64,000 nucleotides of DNA from Coraliomargarita algicola (GTDB lineage Bacteria; Verrucomicrobiota; Verrucomicrobiia; Opitutales; Coraliomargaritaceae): contig NZ_CP138858.1 in assembly GCF_033878955.1 (NCBI RefSeq), positions 4,739,001 to 4,803,000 on the forward strand, read 5' to 3'. The notes beneath the pieces were generated by a model. It was not told where the DNA came from. It saw only the letters and a program-made list of their open reading frames with translations, and searched no databases. This document shows positions 1 to 8,525 of this stretch, in pieces. The translations under genes and the position numbers were made by a program. Positions within the stretch are counted from its first letter, which is position 1. Each line of letters begins with the position of its first letter.

Positions 1-1
1 C

Positions 2-1150
2 ATCTGGAAGGGGGACCAGAGCCAGGTAATCGCAGGTGCGCGTTTGCAGTTCGGTGAGTTTGAAGACGACATCACCATGCGGGCGGCGATTAATAGCAAT
101 ATTCCAGCGTCTCTTTTATCCACTCTTGTGCCTTATGCTGTCGATACCGATGGCACAGGCAAAAGCGCCGAGGACTTCGAGCGCATCGCAGTTTACAGTC
201 AGTTCAGCCATGTGTTTTCCAACTCTTTAACTGTCGTGGCGGGCTTGAAGTATGACAGTATCCTCTATCCGGACGGTCTTCAATCGCTTCCACGCACCGT
301 TCAGAGTCAATCAGAGTCGCAACTTTCCCCGCAGCTAGGCTTCATCTGGCAAGTCAGCCCCGATTGGCTGTTGCGCGGAGCTTATGCGCGTTCGATGAGC
401 GGTTATCGCATCGAAGACCGCATACGCTTGGAACCGTCCAATATTGCAGGCCTCACCACGGCCTACACTTCAATTGCCCCCAGTCAGGTGACTTCGGGCT
501 GGGCAGGGGGCACCATCGATACTCTGACGCTGGCGCTGAACGGCGAGCTCGCGCATGACACTTTTCTGTCCCTTGATTTAAGCTATGGACAATTTGAAGC
601 CCAGCGCACGCTCGGTCGATTCACCGAGACCACGCTGGCGTCTTTTGCCAATTCCCCCGGCGATCTCACTATTGCTGAGATGGACCAACGGCTCGATTAC
701 GATGAAATGAGCTTCACTGCCCGTGTCGATCATCTCTTAAGTAGCCGCACCAGCGTGGGCGTCAGCTTTAGCTGGCAATTCGCGCAGATTGATGAGCAGC
801 TGCGAAATGACTTCGGCCTTGATCAGACATCGGCCTATCTCGACGACACCAGTGCCACTTTATATACTGGCAGTCTCTACGCGCGCTACCAGCATACGAA
901 TGGATGGTTTGGGGGCGCCGACCTTCAATACTGGGTCCAGCAAAGTCATTCGATCGCTCCAGAGATCGCAGATACCTATGCGCCCAATGTAAACTTTAGT
1001 TTCGGCTATCGCTTACAGCAGCAACGCGGTGAAATTACCTTCAGCATTCTAAACCTCACGGACGAAGAATACGAATTGAATCCGGTCAATAACTACAACG
1101 AGCCGCCTCACGAGCGCACATTCGTCATTCAAACCCGCTTCAGCTTCTAA
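2..1150 (+). CDS. Outer-membrane beta-barrel protein, C-terminal part (TonB-receptor-like)
   Basis: The frame is open from the left window edge, so the true start lies upstream and only about 382 residues are visible. The sequence is made of alternating-residue strands rich in aromatic residues (for example DWLLRGAYARS, GWFGGADLQYW) and ends in an aromatic residue after QTRFSF, as expected for a barrel inserted by the BAM machinery. The closing stretch ITFSILNLTDEEYELNP resembles the last strands of TonB-dependent receptors. A TPR-plus-barrel outer-membrane protein is an alternative, because the segment IRLEPSNIAGLTTAY is not a TonB-receptor signature I recognise. The plug domain, if any, is outside the window, so transport cannot be asserted. 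Confidence is high for an outer-membrane barrel and low for the exact family. Confidence 0.6.
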   Translation: MWKGDQSQVIAGARLQFGEFEDDITMRAAINSNIPASLLSTLVPYAVDTDGTGKSAEDFERIAVYSQFSHVFSNSLTVVAGLKYDSILYPDGLQSLPRTVQSQSESQLSPQLGFIWQVSPDWLLRGAYARSMSGYRIEDRIRLEPSNIAGLTTAYTSIAPSQVTSGWAGGTIDTLTLALNGELAHDTFLSLDLSYGQFEAQRTLGRFTETTLASFANSPGDLTIAEMDQRLDYDEMSFTARVDHLLSSRTSVGVSFSWQFAQIDEQLRNDFGLDQTSAYLDDTSATLYTGSLYARYQHTNGWFGGADLQYWVQQSHSIAPEIADTYAPNVNFSFGYRLQQQRGEITFSILNLTDEEYELNPVNNYNEPPHERTFVIQTRFSF

Positions 1151-1222
1151 AAAAATGAAACAGTAGATCTAATCTCATCTGGTGACTTGCCAGATTCTAG
1201 ATATGTCTATTGGAAAGCAACT

Positions 1223-1456
1223 ATGTCAAAAATACGCCAGATCGACTACACGACGCCTCGCACACTCGTCTCTTACAGTGGCAAGCGCACTGTTCGTTTG
1301 ACGGGGGAGGAGAATCGTTACAAGTTTTCCGGTGTCCTGATTGCCGGAGAAGAGGACGAGTTTGCAAAGATTGGCGATGAGCGCAAAGATTGGCAAAAGA
1401 GCGCCTTTCCCTTGCCATGGACCGATTCCCCGGATGTGGTAGAGCCGGAATTGTAA
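1223..1456 (+). CDS. Small hypothetical protein (77 aa)
   Basis: This short frame lies between the barrel gene and rpsP. The ATG at 1223 is preferred over an in-frame TTG at 1187, because the upstream codons overlap a small hairpin (ATCTGG/CCAGAT). The protein is hydrophilic and charged, with no signal peptide or membrane segment; it begins MSKIRQIDYTTPRTLV and ends with an acidic proline-rich tail. I do not recognise the family. It is kept as a gene because it fills the gap in the coding direction of its neighbours and has an ordinary composition. No function is proposed. Confidence 0.5.
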   Translation: MSKIRQIDYTTPRTLVSYSGKRTVRLTGEENRYKFSGVLIAGEEDEFAKIGDERKDWQKSAFPLPWTDSPDVVEPEL

Positions 1457-1563
1457 TATTTATCTTGCTCTGCGCTTGACACTCGCTCTGCAAACACCTT
1501 TTTTCCTCGCTTTTCCCAATTTCCGGCCATCTCGCCGATCTCTATCTTTTACACTTTAATATT

Positions 1564-1842
1564 ATGGCACTTAAAATCCGTCTCCAACGTCATGGCGCAA
1601 GCCACCGCCCTTTCTACCGCATGGTCGTCACCGAAGCTTTGGCTCGTCGTGATGGTCGTTTTGTCGAAGTTCTCGGCACTTACGAGCCACAGGCTAAGCG
1701 CCCTGAGGATGAGCTGAATGTAAAGCTCGACCGCGTTGATTACTGGAAGTCGGTCGGTGCTAAGCCTACTGACACAGCTGCAAGCTTGATCCGCAAGGCT
1801 CGTCGCGAAGCACCTGCTGAAGCTGAAACTGCTGAAGCGTAG
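1564..1842 (+). CDS. rpsP: 30S ribosomal protein S16
   Basis: The 92-residue protein starts MALKIRLQRHGASHRPFYR, the hallmark N-terminus of S16, followed by the conserved segment FVEVLGTYEP and the region LDRVDYWKSVGAKPTDT. It binds 16S rRNA early in small-subunit assembly. The last fifteen or so residues form an Ala/Glu-rich tail, which is common in this family. It is the first gene of a translation cluster with trmD and rplS on the same strand. The ATG is preceded by the A/T-rich tract ttacactttaatatt and has no Shine-Dalgarno sequence, a feature shared by many starts in the window. Confidence 0.97.
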   Translation: MALKIRLQRHGASHRPFYRMVVTEALARRDGRFVEVLGTYEPQAKRPEDELNVKLDRVDYWKSVGAKPTDTAASLIRKARREAPAEAETAEA

Positions 1843-1920
1843 TTTATTTTTCAACTCGCCCGTCTCGGCGCTGGCAGCGTGCGCACTTGCGACGTTGTCG
1901 CAGTCTAGGCCAGCTCTCTG

Positions 1921-2598
<678 letters not shown>

Positions 2599-2614
2599 CT
2601 TTTATACAACAAAC

Positions 2615-2619
2615 CGGAG
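2615..2619 (+). promoter_or_regulatory. Shine-Dalgarno sequence of rplS
   Basis: CGGAG lies 7 nt before the rplS ATG at 2627. It is listed because clear Shine-Dalgarno sequences are rare in front of the genes of this window, so rplS stands out as a conventionally initiated gene. Confidence 0.6.
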
Positions 2620-2626
2620 TATTCCC

Positions 2627-2998
2627 ATGAGCCAAGCAATCCTCGAAGACATCACAAAAGATCAACTCACCGACGACCGCGCCGACTTTAAAGTAGGCGA
2701 TGGCGTTCGCGTTCACCTTAAGGTTAAAGAAGGTGATAAAACACGTATCCAGATTTTTGCTGGTATCGTCATCTCTCGCAAGGGCGGTGGCATCCAAGAG
2801 GCATTTACAGTGCGTCGTATTGCATCTGGTGTGGGTGTGGAGAAGGTTTTCCCTGTGCACAGCCCAACAATCGAAAAGATCGAGATCGACCGCGAGTCTG
2901 TCACTATGCGCGCACGCATGTATTATATGCGCGACCGTATCGGTAAGGCTGCGAATCTTGTTAAAGAAAAGCGTTTGGTTGAAGCTGGCCGTCGCTAA
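2627..2998 (+). CDS. rplS: 50S ribosomal protein L19
   Basis: L19 sits at the 30S-50S interface. The 123-residue protein has the family pattern: FKVGDGVRVHLKVKEGDKTR near the N-terminus, the segment RIQIFAGIVISRKGGG, the SH3-like core TVRRIASGVGVEKVFPVHSP, and the basic C-terminal helix with RMYYMRDRIGKAANLVKEKR. It is the last gene of the rpsP-trmD-rplS cluster and is followed 57 bp downstream by a strong intrinsic terminator, which marks the end of the transcription unit. Confidence 0.97.
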   Translation: MSQAILEDITKDQLTDDRADFKVGDGVRVHLKVKEGDKTRIQIFAGIVISRKGGGIQEAFTVRRIASGVGVEKVFPVHSPTIEKIEIDRESVTMRARMYYMRDRIGKAANLVKEKRLVEAGRR

Positions 2999-3054
2999 GC
3001 CTTTGGCAGGTCTTGAGTAGACCTTTAATCAGCAGTTCTATCTTATTATTTCTT

Positions 3055-3084
3055 AGGCCGCCCTTGTCCGGGGCGGCCTTTTTT
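3055..3084 (+). terminator. Rho-independent terminator after rplS
   Basis: A 9-bp perfect GC-rich stem, AGGCCGCCC (3055-3063) with GGGCGGCCT (3071-3079), encloses a 7-nt loop and runs directly into six T residues (3079-3084). It closes the rpsP-trmD-rplS unit. Confidence 0.92.
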
Positions 3085-3146
3085 ATGATTGTGCGGCTAC
3101 TGTGCTTTCGCAGTCTGATTTAAAAACACATATAAGGTGCCCCCAC

Positions 3147-4556
3147 ATGCAATCGGACGACGACTTTCAAACGACGCTTTCTAAATGGCCATTCATCCTC
3201 GGCGATGTGCTTCTGGTCGCCACTGCTCTGGCGATTGCGATCCTTGGCGATTGGCAACTGACCAATTTGCAAGTCGCTTCGTGCGTGATTGCGGTGGCCT
3301 TGGGGTGCAGCTTGTTTGTATTGCCTTATATTGTCGAGTATCAGGTGCGTGTGCGTGAAGAGGCCGAAGATCGTTCGGCGGATCTGAGAATTATGCAGCG
3401 GCATATTTTGGCTGCGGATGAGCAGTTGGATGCGCTCGGAGCACATTTCAAATCGTTAGAGCAGAGCGTTGAGCAGTTGGCACAGGACAAGCCTGATTTG
3501 ACCGCGCCGCTAGAAGCATTGGAAAGTCAATTGCAGCCGTTGCAAAGTCAGCAGGCCTCGCATGCAAATCAACTGGGTGCCTTGGGCGCGCGTATCGATA
3601 CCGTCGGGGATTTATTGCAAGCCCTTGAAACGCAGCTCGCTCCGCTACAGCAGCAACAAGACACGTTGACGACTCAGCTGGCTTCTTTGACTCCGCAACT
3701 AGACTCTGTGGTTCAATCCCAAGCAGCGAAGGCGGATATGGAGATGCTCCAAGCGCTACGCATGGATGTGGAGACACTGCAGGCGCAATCTGTGGTAATT
3801 TCGGCGCAGCTCGACGAATTGTCCAAGTCCCCGAGTGATGCCAATTCGATTGTGGAGCCCCCAGTTGAGGCCGAGATGGGGCAGCCTGAAGAATCGAGGC
3901 TCAAGAAGGTGCGCTCTTCGCGGACACGTCGCAGTCTAGAGCCCCGTTTATTAAAGCGAGCGATTGAGCTAAAACAGGATAAATCGTCCCAGGCGGTAAG
4001 CCGCATTATCGAATCCAAGTCAGGACGACCGTTGGATAGCGTTGATGTCGAATTGGAGGCGCCAGATTCGTCAACGCCGGATTCGCCAGTTGTCGAAACG
4101 CCAGTCGATGAGTCGCCCATGTCTGACCCGCCTCAACTTGATGCGTTGGCGACAGACGACGAACCGGTTGAATCAGCAACGGCGGCTGAACTCATTCCAA
4201 TGGCTGAGGCCGCATCCAAGAGTGAAGCAACGCAAGCCGATGATTTGTTTGGAGAGGCGGCCCTAGCAGAGTCGAGCAAGCGCAAGCGTGCCAAGCGCGG
4301 GGATACCGTTGTGATTGCATCTGTATTTATAGGAATTGGAAACAAGCCCTTTGTGCGCGGTAACGGGCCCGGTCTCAGTTGGGAGACTGGAGTCGCGATG
4401 GAGTTCGAAGAAATCGGCAAATGGCGCTGGTCGCCTTCCGTGGACTTGGAGCAAGCCATTGAAATTCAAATCTATCGCAACGATGAAGATCCCGATAAAA
4501 CCGGCAAGTATACCCTAGAGCCTGGCCAAGCATTGGAAGTTGCACCGCAATTTTAG
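3147..4556 (+). CDS. Membrane-anchored coiled-coil protein of unknown function
   Basis: I do not recognise a named family. From the ATG at 3147 (AAGGTG lies about 9 nt upstream; an in-frame GTG at 3102 is less likely) the protein has 469 residues. Residues ~15-60 hold two hydrophobic segments (WPFILGDVLLVATALAIAIL and VIAVALGCSLFVLPYIV). Residues ~65-230 are a long Gln/Leu/Ala-rich coiled coil with repeated LxSQLxPLQ-type units. A basic patch (RSSRTRRSLEPRLLKR) and a long acidic Pro/Ser/Glu-rich linker follow. The last ~75 residues form a compact domain with FIGIGNKPFVRGNGPGLSW and EIGKWRWSP, whose spacing of Gly/Trp positions resembles starch- or glycogen-binding modules (weak analogy). It is a stand-alone gene after a terminator. 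Confidence 0.75.
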   Translation: MQSDDDFQTTLSKWPFILGDVLLVATALAIAILGDWQLTNLQVASCVIAVALGCSLFVLPYIVEYQVRVREEAEDRSADLRIMQRHILAADEQLDALGAHFKSLEQSVEQLAQDKPDLTAPLEALESQLQPLQSQQASHANQLGALGARIDTVGDLLQALETQLAPLQQQQDTLTTQLASLTPQLDSVVQSQAAKADMEMLQALRMDVETLQAQSVVISAQLDELSKSPSDANSIVEPPVEAEMGQPEESRLKKVRSSRTRRSLEPRLLKRAIELKQDKSSQAVSRIIESKSGRPLDSVDVELEAPDSSTPDSPVVETPVDESPMSDPPQLDALATDDEPVESATAAELIPMAEAASKSEATQADDLFGEAALAESSKRKRAKRGDTVVIASVFIGIGNKPFVRGNGPGLSWETGVAMEFEEIGKWRWSPSVDLEQAIEIQIYRNDEDPDKTGKYTLEPGQALEVAPQF

Positions 4557-4620
4557 CTGTATTCGCAATGGAATCAGATATTGCCCGTTCTGCTTTTGAT
4601 GCTTTTAATATTTCTAATTC

Positions 4621-6159
4621 ATGAGTGATCTAAACACAGCTGGCCCCGTTGATTTTAAAGCAATATTCGAAGCCGCTCCAGATGCAGTAGTTGTCCACGA
4701 CTTAAACAATTGCGTGCTTTTCTGGAATCAAGCCGCTGAAGAGCTCTATGGCTGGAGCGCCGAAGAAATTCATGGGCGTCCAATCACGCGCATTTTGTAT
4801 TTAGATCGCAACGAGCGCGAAGAGGCCATGACGGTCTTAAAAAATGGAGGCATGTGGCAGCGTGAGCTTCGTCAGCTTGACCGTAACGGTGATGAATATT
4901 TAGTGTTAGTACGCCAACATCTGCAGCGCTGTGTGGATGGTCTGCCACAAGCTATCGTATCGTTTAACACGGATGTGACGGAGCAGCGTAAATTGGCCGA
5001 TGCCCAAGAGCGCGCTCACCATGTGCGGTCTTCCAGCATCTTAGCGGGAGGCGTGGCGCACGAGTTAAACAATGCACTAGCACCGATCATGTTGTCCTCT
5101 GCCATGTTGCGACGTTCCGTGGAGGGAGAAAAGGCGCAGAGTATGGTCAGTATGATCGAAAAGTGTGCCACTAAGGGGGCGGCATTGATTGCTGATTTGC
5201 TCGCTTTTGAGCGTGGTAAAGGAGGAGGCAACGAAATTATCCGTGTCACTCAGATAAAGCGTGGTATCTTGCGCGCTTGCGAGGAATTGGTGGGTGAGAG
5301 CATTAAGTTACAGGTCAACATCAACGAAGACCTCTGGGAGTGTCGTGGAGAGCTGAGTGAAATATGCAGTGTTTTTCAATATGTGATTCAAAATGCCTGT
5401 GAGGCCATGCCAGATGGCGGTGAGTTGACCATCGACGTGCAAAATCGTCTCTATGACGAAAACTTCGAGAATCTGGCTCCCGAAGCCAAAGCAGGCGCAT
5501 ACATCAGTTTCGTATTTACCGATACCGGCACAGGCATTGCTCCCGAAGCCTTAGCCCATGTAGCCGAACCCTTTTTCACAACAAAGGCACCGACGCAAGG
5601 TTTTGGCTTTGGACTCTCGAATACACAGGCGACAATCAAAGGGCATAAGGGGTTTATGGTGATTGAAAGCCGCTGTGGAGTGGGCACCTCTGTGAGTATA
5701 TTTCTTCCCGCAGATGCAGATTCGGCATTAAAAGTAGATCACGTAGAGCCATATCGCGATCCCAAGAGTGGGGAGGGAGAGTTGGTGCTCGTGGCCGACG
5801 ATGAAATGTTTGTCAGAGAGACTATCAAGCGGACGCTAGAAGATCGTGGTTACCAAGTAATCGCGGCGCAGGATGGCACTGAAGCGCTTGCAATTTATTC
5901 GAGTCGCCTCCAAGACATCGACATGGTCGTGACCAATATTGAGATGCCTTATATGGATGGTCCTGCGCTCTGTCGTGCCTTAAAAAAGCTGAATCCCGAG
6001 GTCAAAATCCTAGTTTCCAGCGGACACAAGCAAGCAGAGCGCGTGCAAGCGATCCAGTCTTGTGGGGTGAAAGAATTTCTAGCCAAGCCCTACACCGCCG
6101 ATAGTTTAGCGGATCGAGTCTATAGCATACTAGCCGGGGAGTCCTCGCAGCCCGCCTAA
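4621..6159 (+). CDS. PAS sensor histidine kinase with C-terminal receiver domain
   Basis: This soluble 512-residue kinase has no signal peptide or membrane segment. A PAS domain (residues ~10-120, with FEAAPDAVVVHDLNNCVLFW) precedes a HisKA-like dimerisation region whose H-box GGVAHELNNALAPI carries the phospho-acceptor His147. The catalytic ATPase domain follows, with N-box QNACEAMPDGG, G1 box DTGTGIAPE and G2 box GFGLSNTQA. A receiver domain occupies residues ~388-505 (VLVADDE; FLAKPY with the conserved Lys). The usual phospho-acceptor Asp is replaced: the motif reads VVTNIEMP, so residue 439 is Asn. The kinase is otherwise of the NtrB-like hybrid type. The receiver may be a non-phosphorylated regulatory domain. 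The signal and partner are unknown; neighbours give no hint. Confidence 0.9.
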   Translation: MSDLNTAGPVDFKAIFEAAPDAVVVHDLNNCVLFWNQAAEELYGWSAEEIHGRPITRILYLDRNEREEAMTVLKNGGMWQRELRQLDRNGDEYLVLVRQHLQRCVDGLPQAIVSFNTDVTEQRKLADAQERAHHVRSSSILAGGVAHELNNALAPIMLSSAMLRRSVEGEKAQSMVSMIEKCATKGAALIADLLAFERGKGGGNEIIRVTQIKRGILRACEELVGESIKLQVNINEDLWECRGELSEICSVFQYVIQNACEAMPDGGELTIDVQNRLYDENFENLAPEAKAGAYISFVFTDTGTGIAPEALAHVAEPFFTTKAPTQGFGFGLSNTQATIKGHKGFMVIESRCGVGTSVSIFLPADADSALKVDHVEPYRDPKSGEGELVLVADDEMFVRETIKRTLEDRGYQVIAAQDGTEALAIYSSRLQDIDMVVTNIEMPYMDGPALCRALKKLNPEVKILVSSGHKQAERVQAIQSCGVKEFLAKPYTADSLADRVYSILAGESSQPA

Positions 6160-6221
6160 TCCAGCATCCGATTCAAATATTTACCCAATCATTCGCAGAA
6201 TCTAAAATTAAAGTAAAATTA

Positions 6222-6234
6222 AGGGCCTGTCCCT
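6222..6234. repeat. Short palindrome upstream of the RAYT transposase
   Basis: AGGGCCTGTCCCT is a 4-bp stem with a 5-nt loop, followed by CTGATTTT, 35 bp upstream of the transposase start. RAYT transposases act on REP-type palindromes, so this may be a recognition half-site. No second copy was found after the gene. Confidence 0.35.
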
Positions 6235-6268
6235 GATTTTAGCGCTTTACAGTGTGTGAGTTTGAGAT

Positions 6269-7279
6269 ATGGTCATTTTTATGAGAGCGAAACGCCTGAA
6301 AGTTTATGGTATGGATGCGAGTTATCACTGTATGACTCGCACGGTGAATGGGGAGCATCTGCTGGGGGATCGGGAGAAGGAGGTTTTGCGTAAGATGATC
6401 TGGCAGGTGGCTGACTTTTGCGGTGTTCAGGTGCTGACGTATTGTGTGATGTCGAATCACTTTCACGTGTTGGTTGAGGTTCCAGAGGTGACTGTGGTGA
6501 CTGATTCGGAGTTGCTGCGCCGCTATCAGGTGCTTTATCCGAAACCGACGAAATATCAGGAGGCTTCGATTAAAGTGCTGGAAGCTGAGCTGGCCGCTGG
6601 AGGGGAGGAGGCGGAAGCTGTTCGGCGACGTCTCTTGGCTCGAATGGGCGATGTCTCGGAGTTTATGAAGACGCTGAAACAGCGCTTTACCATTTGGTTT
6701 AACCACTCACATAAGCGCTTTGGTCCTCTCTGGGCAGATCGTTTTAAGTCGGTACTGGTCGAGGGGGAGGGCTATCCTTTGAAAACGATGGCTGCCTATA
6801 TTGATTTGAATCCTGTGCGGGCAGGCCTGGTGGATGACCCTAAGGATTATCGTTTCTGTGGCTATGCGGAAGCAGTCATTGGTCGGGAGGCTGCGGGGTA
6901 TGGTTTGTTGCGTATCTGGACGGATCGTATCGGCTCGCAGCAATCTGTCGCGAATGCTTTGCAGGCACACCGCACGCTTATTTTCGGTAAAGGTGGTGAT
7001 CCGATGCAGGTAAAAGGTCAGGTCATGGATCGTAATCAGGTGAGTCAGGTGATTGAAGAGCAGGATGGGGTGTTGCCTCGGGCTGCGGTGTTGCGGTGCC
7101 GAATTCGCTATTTTACTGATGGAGCGATTCTGGGATCTGCCGAATATGTGCGTGGCTTTGTTGACTCCGTGCAAGTGGAACGTAAACGAAGGCACCCTCC
7201 TAAAGTGAATCCACTTAGAGGTGCGGCTTGGGGGGATGTGACTGTGCTGCAAAGTTTGAGACGAAGAGTGTTTTCATAA
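6269..7279 (+). CDS. REP-associated tyrosine transposase (IS200-like Y1 family)
   Basis: The protein belongs to the Y1-transposase superfamily of single-strand nucleases that move or spread REP palindromes. The N-terminus has the typical YHCMTRTVNGEHLLGD; the HUH metal motif is SNHFHVLVEVP; the segment FNHSHKRFGPLWADRFKS and the catalytic-tyrosine helix MAAYIDLNPVRAGLV follow. At 336 residues it is longer than the ~150-residue IS200 enzymes, with an insertion after the HUH motif and a C-terminal extension, as usual for RAYTs. The ATG at 6269 or that at 6281 (MRAKRLKVYGMD) may be used; the latter fits the family start better. It stands alone between unrelated genes, with no visible terminal inverted repeats, so it looks like a domesticated single copy rather than a full insertion sequence. 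Confidence 0.88.
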   Translation: MVIFMRAKRLKVYGMDASYHCMTRTVNGEHLLGDREKEVLRKMIWQVADFCGVQVLTYCVMSNHFHVLVEVPEVTVVTDSELLRRYQVLYPKPTKYQEASIKVLEAELAAGGEEAEAVRRRLLARMGDVSEFMKTLKQRFTIWFNHSHKRFGPLWADRFKSVLVEGEGYPLKTMAAYIDLNPVRAGLVDDPKDYRFCGYAEAVIGREAAGYGLLRIWTDRIGSQQSVANALQAHRTLIFGKGGDPMQVKGQVMDRNQVSQVIEEQDGVLPRAAVLRCRIRYFTDGAILGSAEYVRGFVDSVQVERKRRHPPKVNPLRGAAWGDVTVLQSLRRRVFS

Positions 7280-7325
7280 TCTTTGCCTCCTGTAGCTTCT
7301 GAATTTTCGCTTGATCGTGGGGCTG

Positions 7326-8417
7326 CTACTCGGCTCCGGCCTCGCGCCAAAGTTGTTCTATTAGAGCGCTGTCGATTCCGTCGGTGGTCACCGCGGTGCC
7401 GATCTCTGTCATGGTGACGAAGCGTAAGCGTCCACTGCGGTTTTTCTTATCGCGTTGCATTGCGTCCATTAAGTCGCTGATTTTGAGCGCTTGGTTGAGC
7501 CGCGTGGGTAAGTGAAATTGTTGGATTACGCGATCTGCGCGTCGAATGTCGCTGTGAGGCATCTGTCCTAGCACGACAGATAACTGAGTTGCTAGACTGA
7601 GGCCGATCCCGACGGCTTCACCGTGTAAATATTGGCCATAGCCGGCTACGTTTTCGATGGCATGAGCAAAGGTGTGCCCAAGGTTTAGTAGTGCACGGCC
7701 GCCGGAGGAGGCGGTTTCTTTTTCGTCATCGGCGACGACTTGGGCCTTGATTGCACAACAACGGCGAACAATTGCGGCGAGTTCGGGGGAGTTGGCATCG
7801 AGGCCATCCAGTGCCACGAGGTCGTTGAATAGTTCGAGATCGGCTAGCATCCCGTATTTTATGACTTCACCCATGCCCGCAGCGAATTCCCGTGCTGGTA
7901 GAGTCTGTAGCAGTGCGGTATCTATATAGACTGCTTTGGGCTGCCAGAATGCGCCGACTAGGTTCTTGCCTTCGGGTAAGTTGATTCCGGTTTTTCCACC
8001 CACGGAGCTGTCGACCATGGAGAGTAGGGTGGTGGGGATCTGGTAAAAATCTATTCCGCGTAGATAACTGGCAGCGACATAGCCTGTTAGGTCGCCGATC
8101 ACGCCACCTCCGAAAGCGAAGAGTGCACAGTCTCGATTGGCTGCGGCATCTGCCAGAAAACTTAGGCTTTGACTGAAAAAATCGATGGATTTTGTCGTCT
8201 CCCCCGCTGGTAGAGAAAGGATTTCTGTATCCTCGAAACCGGCTTGTGCTAGATAGCTCGGGTGGGCATGCAATACGCGGGCATCGCTGATCACGCGTAC
8301 GCTGCGGCCGGCGGCACGCAGGGATTCGATCTCGGCTTTCAGTGCTTCAGGCACCTGGCTGAAGTGAATGGGATAGCTGCGCTCGGCGAGCTGGACTTGG
8401 AGTGCTTGCGTCTGCAT
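7326..8417 (-). CDS. aroB: 3-dehydroquinate synthase
   Basis: AroB converts DAHP to 3-dehydroquinate, the second step of the shikimate pathway, using NAD and a divalent metal. The 363-residue length is normal. The NAD-binding segment ALFAFGGGVIGDLTGYVAAS, the lysine-rich active-site loop SSVGGKTGINLPEGKNLVG, and the metal-binding GHTFAHAIE and HGEAVGIGL histidine motifs are all intact. It lies 108 bp downstream of ftsY on the same strand and may be read through from the ribH-nusB-ftsY unit. The gene ends 46 bp from the convergent transposase. Confidence 0.96.
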   Translation of the reverse strand: MQTQALQVQLAERSYPIHFSQVPEALKAEIESLRAAGRSVRVISDARVLHAHPSYLAQAGFEDTEILSLPAGETTKSIDFFSQSLSFLADAAANRDCALFAFGGGVIGDLTGYVAASYLRGIDFYQIPTTLLSMVDSSVGGKTGINLPEGKNLVGAFWQPKAVYIDTALLQTLPAREFAAGMGEVIKYGMLADLELFNDLVALDGLDANSPELAAIVRRCCAIKAQVVADDEKETASSGGRALLNLGHTFAHAIENVAGYGQYLHGEAVGIGLSLATQLSVVLGQMPHSDIRRADRVIQQFHLPTRLNQALKISDLMDAMQRDKKNRSGRLRFVTMTEIGTAVTTDGIDSALIEQLWREAGAE

Positions 8418-8525
8418 CGGCGGAATTATTTCAGTTTTGAGGTGGTGTCGCGTTGGCTGTGAATCAAGTGCGTCTAGAGGGGCTTGATGCTGATTTTCTA
8501 GACTATCTGTAGTTGGGTTTCCAAC

